From contig NZ_CP107976.1 of assembly GCF_036099295.1 (NCBI RefSeq), positions 930,001 through 994,000 of the forward strand: a DNA stretch of 64,000 bases, in the 5' to 3' direction. The stretch is from Streptomyces sp. NBC_00358. Its GTDB lineage: Bacteria > Actinomycetota > Actinomycetes > Streptomycetales > Streptomycetaceae. Positions 28,139 through 36,258 of this stretch are shown here, piece after piece. Both the position numbers and the translations under genes were made by a program. The number at the start of each line of letters is the position of its first letter. Position 1 is the first letter of the stretch. The notes beneath the pieces were generated by a model that saw only the letters and a list, made by a program, of their open reading frames with translations, was not told the DNA's origin and searched no databases.

Positions 28139-28948
28139 ATGTTGTTTTTCTCCGTGCTAGGTCACGTCGAAGTACGCGCCCGTGACCGGGTGTTCCAGCT
28201 CGCCGGCGCCATGCAGCAGCTGTTGCTCGCGGCGCTTCTCGTCTCACGGGGCGAGCTCGTCACCGTGGACTCGCTCATCCTCGAACTGTGGGGCGGCAAT
28301 CCACCGTCCAAGGTGCAGAACGCGCTCCAGGCCCAAGTGAGCAGGATCCGCAGGAGTCTGGCGCTGCTCGAACCCGAGCGGCCCGGATCACGGGTGATCA
28401 CGACGCCCTCGGGCTATCTGTTCTCGGTCGGCCGACAGGAACTCGACGCGCATGTCTTCATGGACACCGTCGATCGTGTGAGGCGAACCGTCGCGGACGG
28501 CGCGTCGACGGACCCGGGCCAGGACGTACGTGAACTACGTCGGGCACTGGCGTTCTGGAGCGGCCCGGTATTCGGCGGCCTTCGTGTCGGACCCCTCTGC
28601 CAGGCTGTCGCGGCCCGGTACGTGGAGGCCAAGAACGCGGCACTCACCCTGCTCTTCGAGTTGGAGCTGAAGTCCGGCTCGCATGCCCGCATTCTTCCGG
28701 AACTGGCGGAGGCGTACGAGCAGAACCCCACGAACGAGAAACTCTGCATGCTCCTCATGGGGGCGCTCTACCGCTGCGGACGCCAGCGGGACGCGCTCGG
28801 CGTCTACCGCAAGTGCCGGCGCAACCTGGTCGACGACCTGGGGGTCGAACCGACACCCGCGCTGCGCCGCTACGAGAAGGCCATCCTCACCCACGACCCC
28901 GAGCTGCTCGGCGAACCCGTGGGGCACTCCGGCCGGATGGGGATGTGA
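28139..28948 (+). CDS. SARP-family transcriptional activator
   Basis: 269-aa Streptomyces antibiotic regulatory protein. An OmpR-type winged helix (about 1-98; VDSLILELWGGNPPSK and the RIRRSL recognition segment) is followed by the bacterial transcriptional activation (BTAD) TPR-like domain (about 100-250). Small SARPs bind heptamer direct repeats with 11-bp period and activate cluster promoters. Its own target is not evident; it precedes the sulfur genes, which converge on it. A G-rich stretch lies just before the ATG at 28139; no TTA codon was seen. Confidence 0.92.
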   Translation: MLFFSVLGHVEVRARDRVFQLAGAMQQLLLAALLVSRGELVTVDSLILELWGGNPPSKVQNALQAQVSRIRRSLALLEPERPGSRVITTPSGYLFSVGRQELDAHVFMDTVDRVRRTVADGASTDPGQDVRELRRALAFWSGPVFGGLRVGPLCQAVAARYVEAKNAALTLLFELELKSGSHARILPELAEAYEQNPTNEKLCMLLMGALYRCGRQRDALGVYRKCRRNLVDDLGVEPTPALRRYEKAILTHDPELLGEPVGHSGRMGM

Positions 28949-28955
28949 GCCCTGC

Positions 28956-28983
28956 CGCGTCACGGCACAAAAGCCGTGACGCG
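28956..28983. terminator. terminator hairpin overlapping the chelatase 3' end
   Basis: A perfect 11-bp stem (28956-28966 with 28973-28983) with loop ACAAAA, 7 bp past the SARP stop. Its right arm lies within the last codons of the converging chelatase gene. Confidence 0.75.
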
Positions 28984-29775
28984 CGGACGTGAACAGGCCT
29001 GATCGAACCGGTGCAGGACCGTCTCCACCACTTCCGGGGCGTCGCCGAGCACCGGCGCGACGAGATCGGCCCGCGCGGCACCCCGCGCTATGCGGTCGGT
29101 CAGGAACCCGGGAGCCAGGACGTAGCAGGCGACCGCCACCCGGGCACAGCCCAGGGCACGCAGCCGTCGCACGGCCCACGCGGTTCCGGCGCCGACGGCG
29201 CCGGAACCACCGACGGCCGGCGGCTCGTCGGCGGGCAGGGAGGCGAACGCGGGTCGCACGGCGCACCAGCCGGTGCGCCGCCACTCCCGCGCGATTTCCG
29301 CGATCACCGCGTTCGCCTCCGGATCGGAGGTTCCCGCCGAGGCCAGCACCAGCCCGGTCGAGGACTTGTCTCCGGGCGTCAACCCGGCCTCGTACAGCCG
29401 TCGTTCGAGAGCCCGCGACAGCGGCGGCGCGGGTCCGAGGACAGCGGCCTGCTCGATCCGCAGCTCCGGCGGCGACTGCCGCAGCAGCGCCGGGATGTCC
29501 GCCCTGGCGTGGAAGGCGCGACTCAACAGCAGTGGTACCGCGACGACTTCGCGCGCCACCCGCGCCTCCCCCGGTCCCGCGCGCCGCACCTCACTCGCCA
29601 GCGCCGTCAACACCCCCTGCACCGAGGGGACGTCGAAGTCCAGGAACGCGATCTCCACCCGCAGCCCCGGTCGCCGGGCGCGCACCCGCCCCGCAAGGGC
29701 GCGCAGCGTCTTGGCGTGCCGCGGATCGCGGCTGCCGTGGGCGACGGCGAGCAGCACGGGCTGCACCGGGATCAC
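28960..29775 (-). CDS. sirohydrochlorin chelatase (CbiX/SirB family)
   Basis: 271-aa two-lobe chelatase. Lobe 1 starts with LLAVAHGSRDPRH, with the metal-binding His at about residue 13; lobe 2 starts near residue 138 with LVLASAGTSDPEAN, where the His position is Ala. It should insert iron or cobalt into sirohydrochlorin. In a sulfur-assimilation operon iron insertion to form siroheme for sulfite reductase is the likely role. GTG start overlaps the upstream permease stop (GTGA). Last gene of the operon. Confidence 0.9.
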   Translation of the reverse strand: MIPVQPVLLAVAHGSRDPRHAKTLRALAGRVRARRPGLRVEIAFLDFDVPSVQGVLTALASEVRRAGPGEARVAREVVAVPLLLSRAFHARADIPALLRQSPPELRIEQAAVLGPAPPLSRALERRLYEAGLTPGDKSSTGLVLASAGTSDPEANAVIAEIAREWRRTGWCAVRPAFASLPADEPPAVGGSGAVGAGTAWAVRRLRALGCARVAVACYVLAPGFLTDRIARGAARADLVAPVLGDAPEVVETVLHRFDQACSRPRVTAFVP

Positions 29776-30659
29776 AACGCCCGCTCGAACAGACCTCGGC
29801 TGCGCAGGACACGCCGTTCCAGCGGGGAGAAGACCAGTACGTCGATGCCGATACCGACCAGCAGGATGAGGATGATCGTGGCGAGCACGCCCGACATGTC
29901 GCTGTAGGTCCGGAAGTTCTCCAGCAACTGGCCGAGACCAGTGCCGAGATCGGGCGAGCTGGCGATCAGTTCGGCGGCCATCAGGGAGCGCCAGGCGAAC
30001 GCCCAGCCCTGCTTGAGTCCCGCGAGAAAGCCGGGGAGCGCGGCGGGGAGAAGTACATGGCGGACCGAGGCCAGTCCGGTGGCGCCGACGACCCGGCCCG
30101 CGCGCAGATACAGCGGCGGGGTCTGATCGACGCCCGCGACCAGGCCGTTGGCGATGGAGGGCACGGCGCCGAGCAGCACGACCGCGTACACGGTGGTGTC
30201 GGTGAGCCCGAACCAGATCATCGCGGCCGGTACCCAGGCCACCGACGGCAGCGACTGCAAACCCGACAGGATCGGCCCGATCGCCGCCCGGACGGGCCTG
30301 ATCCGCGCGACCGCGAGACCGAGCGGTGTGCCGATCGCGATCGACATGCAGAAGCCGAGCGCCCCTCGGGAGACGCTGGTCCACACATAGCCGAACAGCG
30401 TGCCCTCCAGCCACAACTGCCGGATGGACCGGGCCACGTCGAGCGGACCGGGCAGGACGTGATCGGGCTTGAGATCCATGACGGCGGCGAGCTGCCAGGC
30501 GCCGATGATCAGAGCGACGGTGCACAGGGGCGGGAGCACGGTGGACAGGACCCGGCCCGCGAACGGGGTCCGTGCGGTGGCGGTGGGCCTCTCCAGCGCG
30601 TCGAGTCCCGCTTCGAGCCCGGCCAGACCGCTCGTGTCCTCGGTCTCACTGCCTGCCAT
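29772..30659 (-). CDS. ABC transporter permease, sulfonate/taurine type
   Basis: 295-aa BPD permease of the SsuC/TauC group with about six membrane helices. The ATPase-coupling EAA loop is AAELIASSPDLGTGLGQLL (approx. 230-248). It forms the membrane channel for the ATPase and lipoprotein encoded upstream. The start at 30657-30659 overlaps the ATPase gene end by 14 nt. Substrate could be an aliphatic sulfonate or another sulfur source; the surrounding cys genes support sulfur import. Confidence 0.92.
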   Translation of the reverse strand: MAGSETEDTSGLAGLEAGLDALERPTATARTPFAGRVLSTVLPPLCTVALIIGAWQLAAVMDLKPDHVLPGPLDVARSIRQLWLEGTLFGYVWTSVSRGALGFCMSIAIGTPLGLAVARIRPVRAAIGPILSGLQSLPSVAWVPAAMIWFGLTDTTVYAVVLLGAVPSIANGLVAGVDQTPPLYLRAGRVVGATGLASVRHVLLPAALPGFLAGLKQGWAFAWRSLMAAELIASSPDLGTGLGQLLENFRTYSDMSGVLATIILILLVGIGIDVLVFSPLERRVLRSRGLFERAL

Positions 30660-31440
30660 GGCGGCGGATCTCCCCTCGCAGTTCCTCGGTGATCTCCACG
30701 GAGAGTTCGGCGACCGCGGAGTCCTCGATCCGGCGGGGCTGCGCGATGTCCACCGTCCATTGCCGGGCGATGCGCCCGGGGCGGGAGGTGAGCAGGACCA
30801 CGCGCTGCGCGAGCCGCACGGCCTCACGGACGTTGTGCGTGACGAAGAGGACCGACAGTCCGGTCTCCGCCCAGACGCGGGTCAGTTCGTCGTGCAGTAC
30901 GTCCCGGGTGATCGCGTCCAGGGCGGCGAACGGCTCGTCCATCAGCAGCAGCCGGCTGTCCTGGGCGAGGGCCCGCGCGAGTGCCACCCGCTGCCGCATA
31001 CCACCGGACAGCTCGTGCACCCGCTTGCCGTACGACCCCTTCAGCCGGACGAGTTCGAGGAGCCGCTCCGCCTCCGGGCGCCGCTCCGCCCTGGGCAGGC
31101 CGCGCATGCGCAGCGCCAGTTCGATGTTCTTGCCCGCGGTCAGCCAGGGAAAGAGGGCGTGTTCCTGGAACATCAGGGCCGGGCGCCCGCCGGGCACGCC
31201 GATCGTCCCGCGGGTCGGCTCGTCGAGACCGGCGACCAGGTTGAGCAGCGTCGATTTGCCGCACCCCGAGGCGCCCAGCAGCGTGACGAACTCTCCGGTC
31301 GCCACATCGAGGGTGATGTCGTCCAGCACGGGCTGACCGGCCGGCCGGCCGAACGACTTCGACACACGGTCGAGCCGCGCGGCGGGGAGCGGCGCGTCAC
31401 GGGCGGACTCGGGAGTCCGTTTGACGAGGTGGGTGGCCAT
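30646..31440 (-). CDS. ABC transporter ATPase, sulfonate/taurine type
   Basis: 264-aa nucleotide-binding subunit of the SsuB/TauB group. Walker A GASGCGKST (about 56-64), Q-loop LMFQEHALFPWL, signature LSGGMRQR, Walker B LLLMDEPFAALD and H-loop FVTHNVREA are all present. Energises the adjacent permease. Sixteen bp after the substrate-binding protein gene. Confidence 0.94.
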   Translation of the reverse strand: MATHLVKRTPESARDAPLPAARLDRVSKSFGRPAGQPVLDDITLDVATGEFVTLLGASGCGKSTLLNLVAGLDEPTRGTIGVPGGRPALMFQEHALFPWLTAGKNIELALRMRGLPRAERRPEAERLLELVRLKGSYGKRVHELSGGMRQRVALARALAQDSRLLLMDEPFAALDAITRDVLHDELTRVWAETGLSVLFVTHNVREAVRLAQRVVLLTSRPGRIARQWTVDIAQPRRIEDSAVAELSVEITEELRGEIRRHGRQ

Positions 31441-31456
31441 GAGTGTCGCCTTCCGG

Positions 31457-32566
31457 TCAGTCGGCGCCGAGGCCGGCGTCGTCGACCGCGGGCCGTCCCG
31501 CGGCTCTGAGGGCCTTGTTGAGGGGCCGGAGGTCGTAGATGCGGTCGAGCAGCGGGTTCTGGAGCAGCCCGGCCGCGACCGCGTGGGCCGCTTCCTCGCG
31601 CAAGGTGGCGGCGAGCGGGTCGTCGAGGATCTGGACGTGGTCGAAGGCCATGTCCAGTACCTTCGGCGGCAGTTCCTTGCCCGAGTCGGCCTTCAGTCTC
31701 CTGTCGACGGAGGCCTTCGCCTGCTCGGGATGGGCGTTGATCCAGGCGTTGGTGCGCACGGAACCGCGCAGCAGTGCCTCCACGACATCGCGATGTCGTT
31801 TCAGGAACCGCTGGGAGACGATCATGTTCGTGATGACGAACCGCCCGTCCTTCCAGAGCTTCTTCTCGTCCACCAGGACCCTGCCCCCGGCAGCGACCAG
31901 CCGGGCCGCCGTCGGTTCCGGCACCCAGGCCCCGTCGAGGTCGCCCCGTTCGAAGAGGGCGGGGATCTCCTTGTTGTCGACGCGCTGGACCTTCACGTCT
32001 CCCCGCCCGCTCCGGGCGTCGACCTTGAGGCCCCGGCGCGCGAGGTAGTCGAGGAGGGCCACGTCCTGGGTGTTGCCGAGCTGCGGCGAGGCGATCGTCC
32101 GGCCTTTGAGCGCAGCCGGTGAACCGATCTTCCGGGGGTTCACCACCAGGCTGACGCCGCCCGAGGCCGAGCCCGAGATGATCCGCAGACTGGTGCCGTT
32201 GGACCTGGTGTAGCCGTTGATGGCGGGTGACGGGCCGATCCAGCCGATGTCGATCGCGCCCCCGTTCAACGCCTCGATCTCGGAGGGACCCGCGTCGAAC
32301 GCCTGGGTCCTGATCTTCGTTCCCCCCAACTCCTTCTGGAAGAAGCCTTGTTGGAGACCGACGAGGGCGGTGGCATGGGTGATGTTCGGGAAGTATCCGA
32401 TCCGCACCTGGTCCACTCCGCCGATCTTCGCGCCGGTCGCGAGGACGGCCGGGCGGCCCGCGTCCTCGGCCTGGGAGCCGTAGCCGCAGCTCGCGGCGGC
32501 GAGCACGGAGAGAAGGACTACGGGGAGACATCGCCTCGCGGAACGGATGGTGAGTGGGGCTGGCAC
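31457..32566 (-). CDS. sulfonate-type ABC substrate-binding lipoprotein
   Basis: 369-aa extracytoplasmic solute-binding protein of the SsuA/TauA/NMT1 fold. Signal peptide with lipobox LAAASC (lipidated Cys near residue 27), then RIGYFPNITHATALVGLQQGFF typical of the family (given here in parts: RIGYFPN and ATALVGL), GGAIDIGWIGPSP and IASPQLGNTQDVAL. Captures an aliphatic sulfonate or related compound for the importer. Fifteen bp after cysN. Confidence 0.92.
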   Translation of the reverse strand: MPAPLTIRSARRCLPVVLLSVLAAASCGYGSQAEDAGRPAVLATGAKIGGVDQVRIGYFPNITHATALVGLQQGFFQKELGGTKIRTQAFDAGPSEIEALNGGAIDIGWIGPSPAINGYTRSNGTSLRIISGSASGGVSLVVNPRKIGSPAALKGRTIASPQLGNTQDVALLDYLARRGLKVDARSGRGDVKVQRVDNKEIPALFERGDLDGAWVPEPTAARLVAAGGRVLVDEKKLWKDGRFVITNMIVSQRFLKRHRDVVEALLRGSVRTNAWINAHPEQAKASVDRRLKADSGKELPPKVLDMAFDHVQILDDPLAATLREEAAHAVAAGLLQNPLLDRIYDLRPLNKALRAAGRPAVDDAGLGAD

Positions 32567-32581
32567 GGCTACTCCCTTGCC

Positions 32582-33880
32582 TCACAGGCCGGTTGAGGTC
32601 GTCGCAGAGTGGTGCGGGTGCGTGGCGGGGGCGGCCTCCGCCATGCCCGCGGTGAGTGTGGTGCCGTCGCTCGGGTCGATCAGGATGAACGAACCGGTGC
32701 GCCGGGAGTCGGCGTAGGCGTCCACCGGCAGTGGTTCCGCGGTGCGGAGGCTCACGCGGCCGATGTCGTTGGCCACGAGCCGGCCCGGGTGCGGGTGCAG
32801 CGAGAGGTCGTCCAGGGTCAGCCGGGACGGGATGTCCTTGACGATCGCCTTGACCGTGCGGGTGCCGTGCTTGAGCAGCACCCGGTGGCCGACGGTGAGC
32901 GGCTGGTCGGCGACATGGCAGACGGTCGCCTCGATGTCCCGCGTGGTCGCCGGGGCGTCCTTGCCGGGCGCGATCAGGTCGCCGCGTGAGACGTCGAGGT
33001 CGTCCGCCAGGAGCATGGTCACCGACTGCGTCGTCCAGGCGGCCTCCACCGGCTCGCCCAGCAGGTCGATGCCGGAGATCGTCGAGGTGCGGCCCGAGGG
33101 CAGCACGATGATCTCCTCGCCGACGCGGAAGGTACCGGCGGCGATCTGACCGGCGTAGCCCCGGTAGTCCGGGTGTTCGGCGGTCCCCGGGCGGATCACG
33201 TACTGCACGGGCAGCCGGGCGTGGCAGTGCGCCGGACCGTGGCCGACCTCGACCGTCTCCAGGTGCTCCAGGACGGTCGGGCCGCCGTACCAGTCCATGT
33301 TCGCGGACGGCTCGACCACGTTGTCACCGGCGAGCGCCGAAACAGGGATCGCGGTGACTTCCGGGACGCCCAGTTCGAGCACGTACGCCGTGAACTCCTC
33401 GGCGATCGCCGCGAAGACGGACTCCCTGTACTCGACGAGGTCCATCTTGTTGACGGCGAGGACGACGTGCGGGACGCGCAGCAGCGCGGCGATCGCCGCG
33501 TGCCGACGGGTCTGCTCGACCACACCATTGCGGGCGTCGACGAGGATCACCGTCAGCTCCGCGGTGGAGGCGCCGGTGACCATGTTCCGCGTGTACTGAA
33601 CGTGCCCGGGGGTGTCGGCGAGGATGAACCGGCGGCGCGCGGTGGCGAAGTAGCGGTAGGCGACGTCGATGGTGATGCCCTGCTCGCGTTCGGCGCGCAG
33701 GCCGTCGGTGAGCAGAGCGAGGTCCGGCACTGCCTGGCCGCGGTTGCGGGAGGCGTGCTCGACGGCCTCCAACTGGTCGGTGAGGAGGGACTTCGAGTCG
33801 TGCAGGAGGCGCCCCACCAGGGTGGACTTGCCGTCGTCGACGGAACCCGCGGTGGCCAGACGCAGCGTGTCAGCGGTCAT
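32582..33880 (-). CDS. cysN: sulfate adenylyltransferase subunit 1 (GTPase)
   Basis: 432-aa GTPase subunit of ATP sulfurylase. G1 GSVDDGKST (12-20), G3 DTPGH, G4 NKMD, then EF-Tu-like beta-barrel domains to about residue 410. GTP hydrolysis drives formation of adenylyl sulfate from sulfate and ATP with CysD. No CysC domain is fused to its C-terminus. Two bp after the cysD stop. Confidence 0.96.
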   Translation of the reverse strand: MTADTLRLATAGSVDDGKSTLVGRLLHDSKSLLTDQLEAVEHASRNRGQAVPDLALLTDGLRAEREQGITIDVAYRYFATARRRFILADTPGHVQYTRNMVTGASTAELTVILVDARNGVVEQTRRHAAIAALLRVPHVVLAVNKMDLVEYRESVFAAIAEEFTAYVLELGVPEVTAIPVSALAGDNVVEPSANMDWYGGPTVLEHLETVEVGHGPAHCHARLPVQYVIRPGTAEHPDYRGYAGQIAAGTFRVGEEIIVLPSGRTSTISGIDLLGEPVEAAWTTQSVTMLLADDLDVSRGDLIAPGKDAPATTRDIEATVCHVADQPLTVGHRVLLKHGTRTVKAIVKDIPSRLTLDDLSLHPHPGRLVANDIGRVSLRTAEPLPVDAYADSRRTGSFILIDPSDGTTLTAGMAEAAPATHPHHSATTSTGL

Positions 33881-33882
33881 GT

Positions 33883-34803
33883 CTAGAAGTACCCCTCGCG
33901 CTTGCGGTCTTCCATCGCGGCCTCGGACATCTTGTCGTCGGCGCGGGTGGCACCGCGCTCGGTGAGCCGGGAGGCGGCGATCTCGGTGATGACGGCGTCC
34001 AGCGTGGTCGCCTCGGAGTCGACGGCGCCGGTGCAGGACATGTCACCCACGGTCCGGTAGCGGACGAGCCGCTTCTCGACCGTCTCGCCGTCCTTCGGGC
34101 CGCCCCACTCACCGGCGGTCAGCCACATGTTCGACCGCTGGAACACCTCACGCTCGTGCGCGAAGTAGATGTCGGGAAGTTCGATGCCCTCGCGGGCGAT
34201 GTACTGCCACACGTCCAGCTCGGTCCAGTTGGACAGCGGGAACACCCGCACGTGCTCGCCGGGCGCGTGACGGCCGTTGTAGAGCTGCCACAGCTCGGGG
34301 CGCTGGCGGCGCGGGTCCCACTGCGAGAACTCGTCCCGCAGCGAGAACACCCGCTCCTTGGCGCGGGCCTTCTCCTCGTCACGGCGGCCGCCGCCGAACA
34401 CGGCGTCGAAGCGCTCGGACTGGATCCTCTCGGTCAGCGGCAGCGTCTGCAGCGGGTTGCGCGTCCCGTCCGGGCGCTCGCGCAGCACACCGCGGTCGAT
34501 GTAGTCCTGCACCGAGGCCACGTGCAGCCGCAGGCCGTGCCGCTCCACCGTCCGGTCGCGGTATTCGAGGACCTCGGGGAAGTTGTGCCCGGTGTCCACG
34601 TGCAGCAGCGTGAAGGGCACCGCGGCCGGCGCGAACGCCTTCAGCGCGAGGTGCAGCATCACGATCGAGTCCTTGCCACCGGAGAACAGGATCACCGGCC
34701 GCTCGAACTCACCCGCCACCTCACGGAAGATGTGCACGGCCTCGGACTCCAGCGCGTCCAAGTGGGAAAGGAACAGGGTCACTTCGGCGGTCGGCGCGCT
34801 CAC
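33883..34803 (-). CDS. cysD: sulfate adenylyltransferase subunit 2
   Basis: 306-aa catalytic subunit of ATP sulfurylase, a PP-loop nucleotidyltransferase. SGGKDS motif near residue 41-46, HVDTGHNFPE, FGGGRRDEEKARAKER and the C-terminal EDRKREGYF are all intact. The GTG start overlaps the upstream cysC remnant stop as GTGA. Confidence 0.96.
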   Translation of the reverse strand: MSAPTAEVTLFLSHLDALESEAVHIFREVAGEFERPVILFSGGKDSIVMLHLALKAFAPAAVPFTLLHVDTGHNFPEVLEYRDRTVERHGLRLHVASVQDYIDRGVLRERPDGTRNPLQTLPLTERIQSERFDAVFGGGRRDEEKARAKERVFSLRDEFSQWDPRRQRPELWQLYNGRHAPGEHVRVFPLSNWTELDVWQYIAREGIELPDIYFAHEREVFQRSNMWLTAGEWGGPKDGETVEKRLVRYRTVGDMSCTGAVDSEATTLDAVITEIAASRLTERGATRADDKMSEAAMEDRKREGYF

Positions 34804-35021
34804 ACCGGCCCCCGCTCCGCGAGCGGGGCGTGGACCGCGTCGCCGTCCAGGACCTCCACCCGGTGGCCCTCCTCGCGCAGCCGGCCCGCCAGTTCACAGG
34901 CGATGGTGGTCCTGCCCGCACTGGGCAGACCCGTGAGCCAGACGGTGGCTCCGCTCGTCACTTGCCGCTCCTGGGAAATCGTGGGGTCCGCGGCGGGCGC
35001 GGCCGTCGTCGTGTCCGTCAT
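34800..35021 (-). CDS. cysC: truncated adenylyl-sulfate (APS) kinase remnant
   Basis: A 73-aa frame where other Streptomyces carry an APS kinase of roughly 175-180 residues. Residues 21-60 match the CysC N-terminus (GATVWLTGLPSAG, then ELAGRLREEGHRVEVLDGD). The P-loop Lys is replaced by Arg (GLPSAGRTT), and after VLDGD the chain jumps to AVHAPLAERGPV, which resembles the family's extreme C-terminus. About 105-120 residues appear deleted in frame. It cannot be an active kinase. The 4-nt overlaps with cysH (ATGA) and cysD (GTGA) are kept, so it may survive only to couple translation. Confidence 0.82.
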   Translation of the reverse strand: MTDTTTAAPAADPTISQERQVTSGATVWLTGLPSAGRTTIACELAGRLREEGHRVEVLDGDAVHAPLAERGPV

Positions 35022-35725
35022 CCGTGCAGCCCGCACTCGGTCTTCGCCCGGCCCGCCCAGCGGCCGGCGCGCGCGTCCTCGCCCTCCAGCACCCGGCGGG
35101 TGCAGGGCGCGCAGCCGACGGACGCGTAACCGTCCGTCAGCAACGGGTTGGTCAACACGCCGTGTTCGGCGACATACGCGTCCACGTCCGCCTGCGTCCA
35201 GCGGGCGATCGGCGAGACCTTGACCTTCCGCCGCTTCTCGTCCCAGCCCACGACCGGGGTGTTCGCCCGGGTCTCGGACTCGTCGCGACGCAGCCCGGTC
35301 GCCCACGCGTCGTACGCGGTCAGGCCCTCCTCCAGCGGCTTGACCTTGCGCAGGGCGCAGCACAGGTCCGGGTCACGGTCGTGCAGCCTCGGCCCGTGCT
35401 CCGCGTCCTGCTCGGCCACACTCCGACGCGGGGTGAGGGTGATGACGTTGACGTCCATCACCGCCTCGACCGCGTCACGGGTACCGATCGTCTCCGGGAA
35501 GTGGTAACCCGTGTCCAGGAACACCACGTCCACGCCGGGCTTGGCGCGCGAGGCGAGATGCGCGACGACCGCGTCCTCCATGGACGAGGTCACACAGAAC
35601 CTCGACCCGAACGTGTCCACCGCCCACCTGAGGACCTCCAGCGCCGACGCGTCCTCCAGGTCACGCCCCATCCGCCCGGCGAGCAACCGGAGTTCGCCGG
35701 AACGGCCGGTGTCAGCGCCCTTCAT
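35018..35725 (-). CDS. cysH: adenylyl-sulfate (APS) reductase, [4Fe-4S] type
   Basis: 235-aa reductase of the CysH family. The PP-loop-like TSSMEDAVV lies near residue 47, LDTGYHFPE near 70. The cluster Cys pairs DLCCALRKVKPL and GCAPCTRR are both present; these bind a 4Fe-4S cluster and mark use of APS rather than PAPS. It reduces APS to sulfite with thioredoxin. That makes APS kinase dispensable, consistent with the decayed cysC beside it. AGGGAG precedes the ATG at 35723-35725. Confidence 0.95.
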   Translation of the reverse strand: MKGADTGRSGELRLLAGRMGRDLEDASALEVLRWAVDTFGSRFCVTSSMEDAVVAHLASRAKPGVDVVFLDTGYHFPETIGTRDAVEAVMDVNVITLTPRRSVAEQDAEHGPRLHDRDPDLCCALRKVKPLEEGLTAYDAWATGLRRDESETRANTPVVGWDEKRRKVKVSPIARWTQADVDAYVAEHGVLTNPLLTDGYASVGCAPCTRRVLEGEDARAGRWAGRAKTECGLHG

Positions 35726-35897
35726 TCGCCGCTCCCTGGCCGACGCCCAGCGCCACGAGTCCGAGCAGCCGGAGGAACGAGAAGCTGAACGCGCGCTCGC
35801 ACGCGCCGCATTTCCAGGTGTCATGCCCCTCACCGGCCCGGAAGAGCCCCTTGTACTCGCAGTACGGGCAGGGGTGGAGCAACTCGCGTTCAGTCAT
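35712..35897 (-). CDS. small zinc-ribbon protein of the cys operon
   Basis: 61-aa protein with CPYC and CGAC pairs 19 residues apart (about residues 10-32), a likely zinc ribbon, followed by a short hydrophobic C-terminal segment. First gene of the leftward cys operon; it overlaps cysH by 14 nt. AGGAG lies 7 nt before the ATG at 35895-35897. A small protein of this kind commonly precedes cysH in Streptomyces; its role is unknown, perhaps in metal or redox sensing. Confidence 0.8.
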   Translation of the reverse strand: MTERELLHPCPYCEYKGLFRAGEGHDTWKCGACERAFSFSFLRLLGLVALGVGQGAANEGR

Positions 35898-36258
35898 TGG
35901 TTCTCCTGTCCGGAAGCACTGTGACAAAGGGTTCTCTCGATGACGGTAAAAGCCTCGAAGGGAAATACCCTTTTCCGGAGATCGGCAGTGCCGGTCACCT
36001 TAGCAACGGCCGCGGATAGGCCACTGACACGGCGCTGATGCGTTCCGCGGTCCGGCGCCGCAAGCGCTGTGTCAGCGTGCGGTCAGCGGTGTTTGAGATA
36101 GTCGCGGATGGATTTCGCGGGCCGCTGCGGGACTCATCGGCGGCCCACCTTGAAGATCCGGGAAATCCCTTGCCCAGAGCCCCTCGGTCCGGGGCCATTG
36201 CGCATGCCTGCGACCGGGGGACCCGAACCGCAAGTTCCAGAAGAGGGGCAATTGCACG
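35898..36258. promoter_or_regulatory. divergent promoter region of the sulfur island
   Basis: 361 bp between the leftward cys operon and the rightward methanethiol-oxidase-like operon. It is less GC-rich than the coding DNA. A short inverted repeat AAGGGaaataCCCTT lies near 35958-35972, close to where the leftward promoter would be. I recognise no riboswitch fold and no ORF. Confidence 0.5.

Noticed and set aside
29772..32566. Calling the importer taurine- or sulfonate-specific
   Set aside because: The families SsuABC, TauABC and other NMT1-type systems cannot be told apart by eye; only the general type is claimed.
35898..36258. Riboswitch (SAM or cobalamin type) in front of the sulfur genes
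   Set aside because: I looked for conserved cobalamin- and SAM-box-like elements and found none I could support; an Infernal search against Rfam would settle it.
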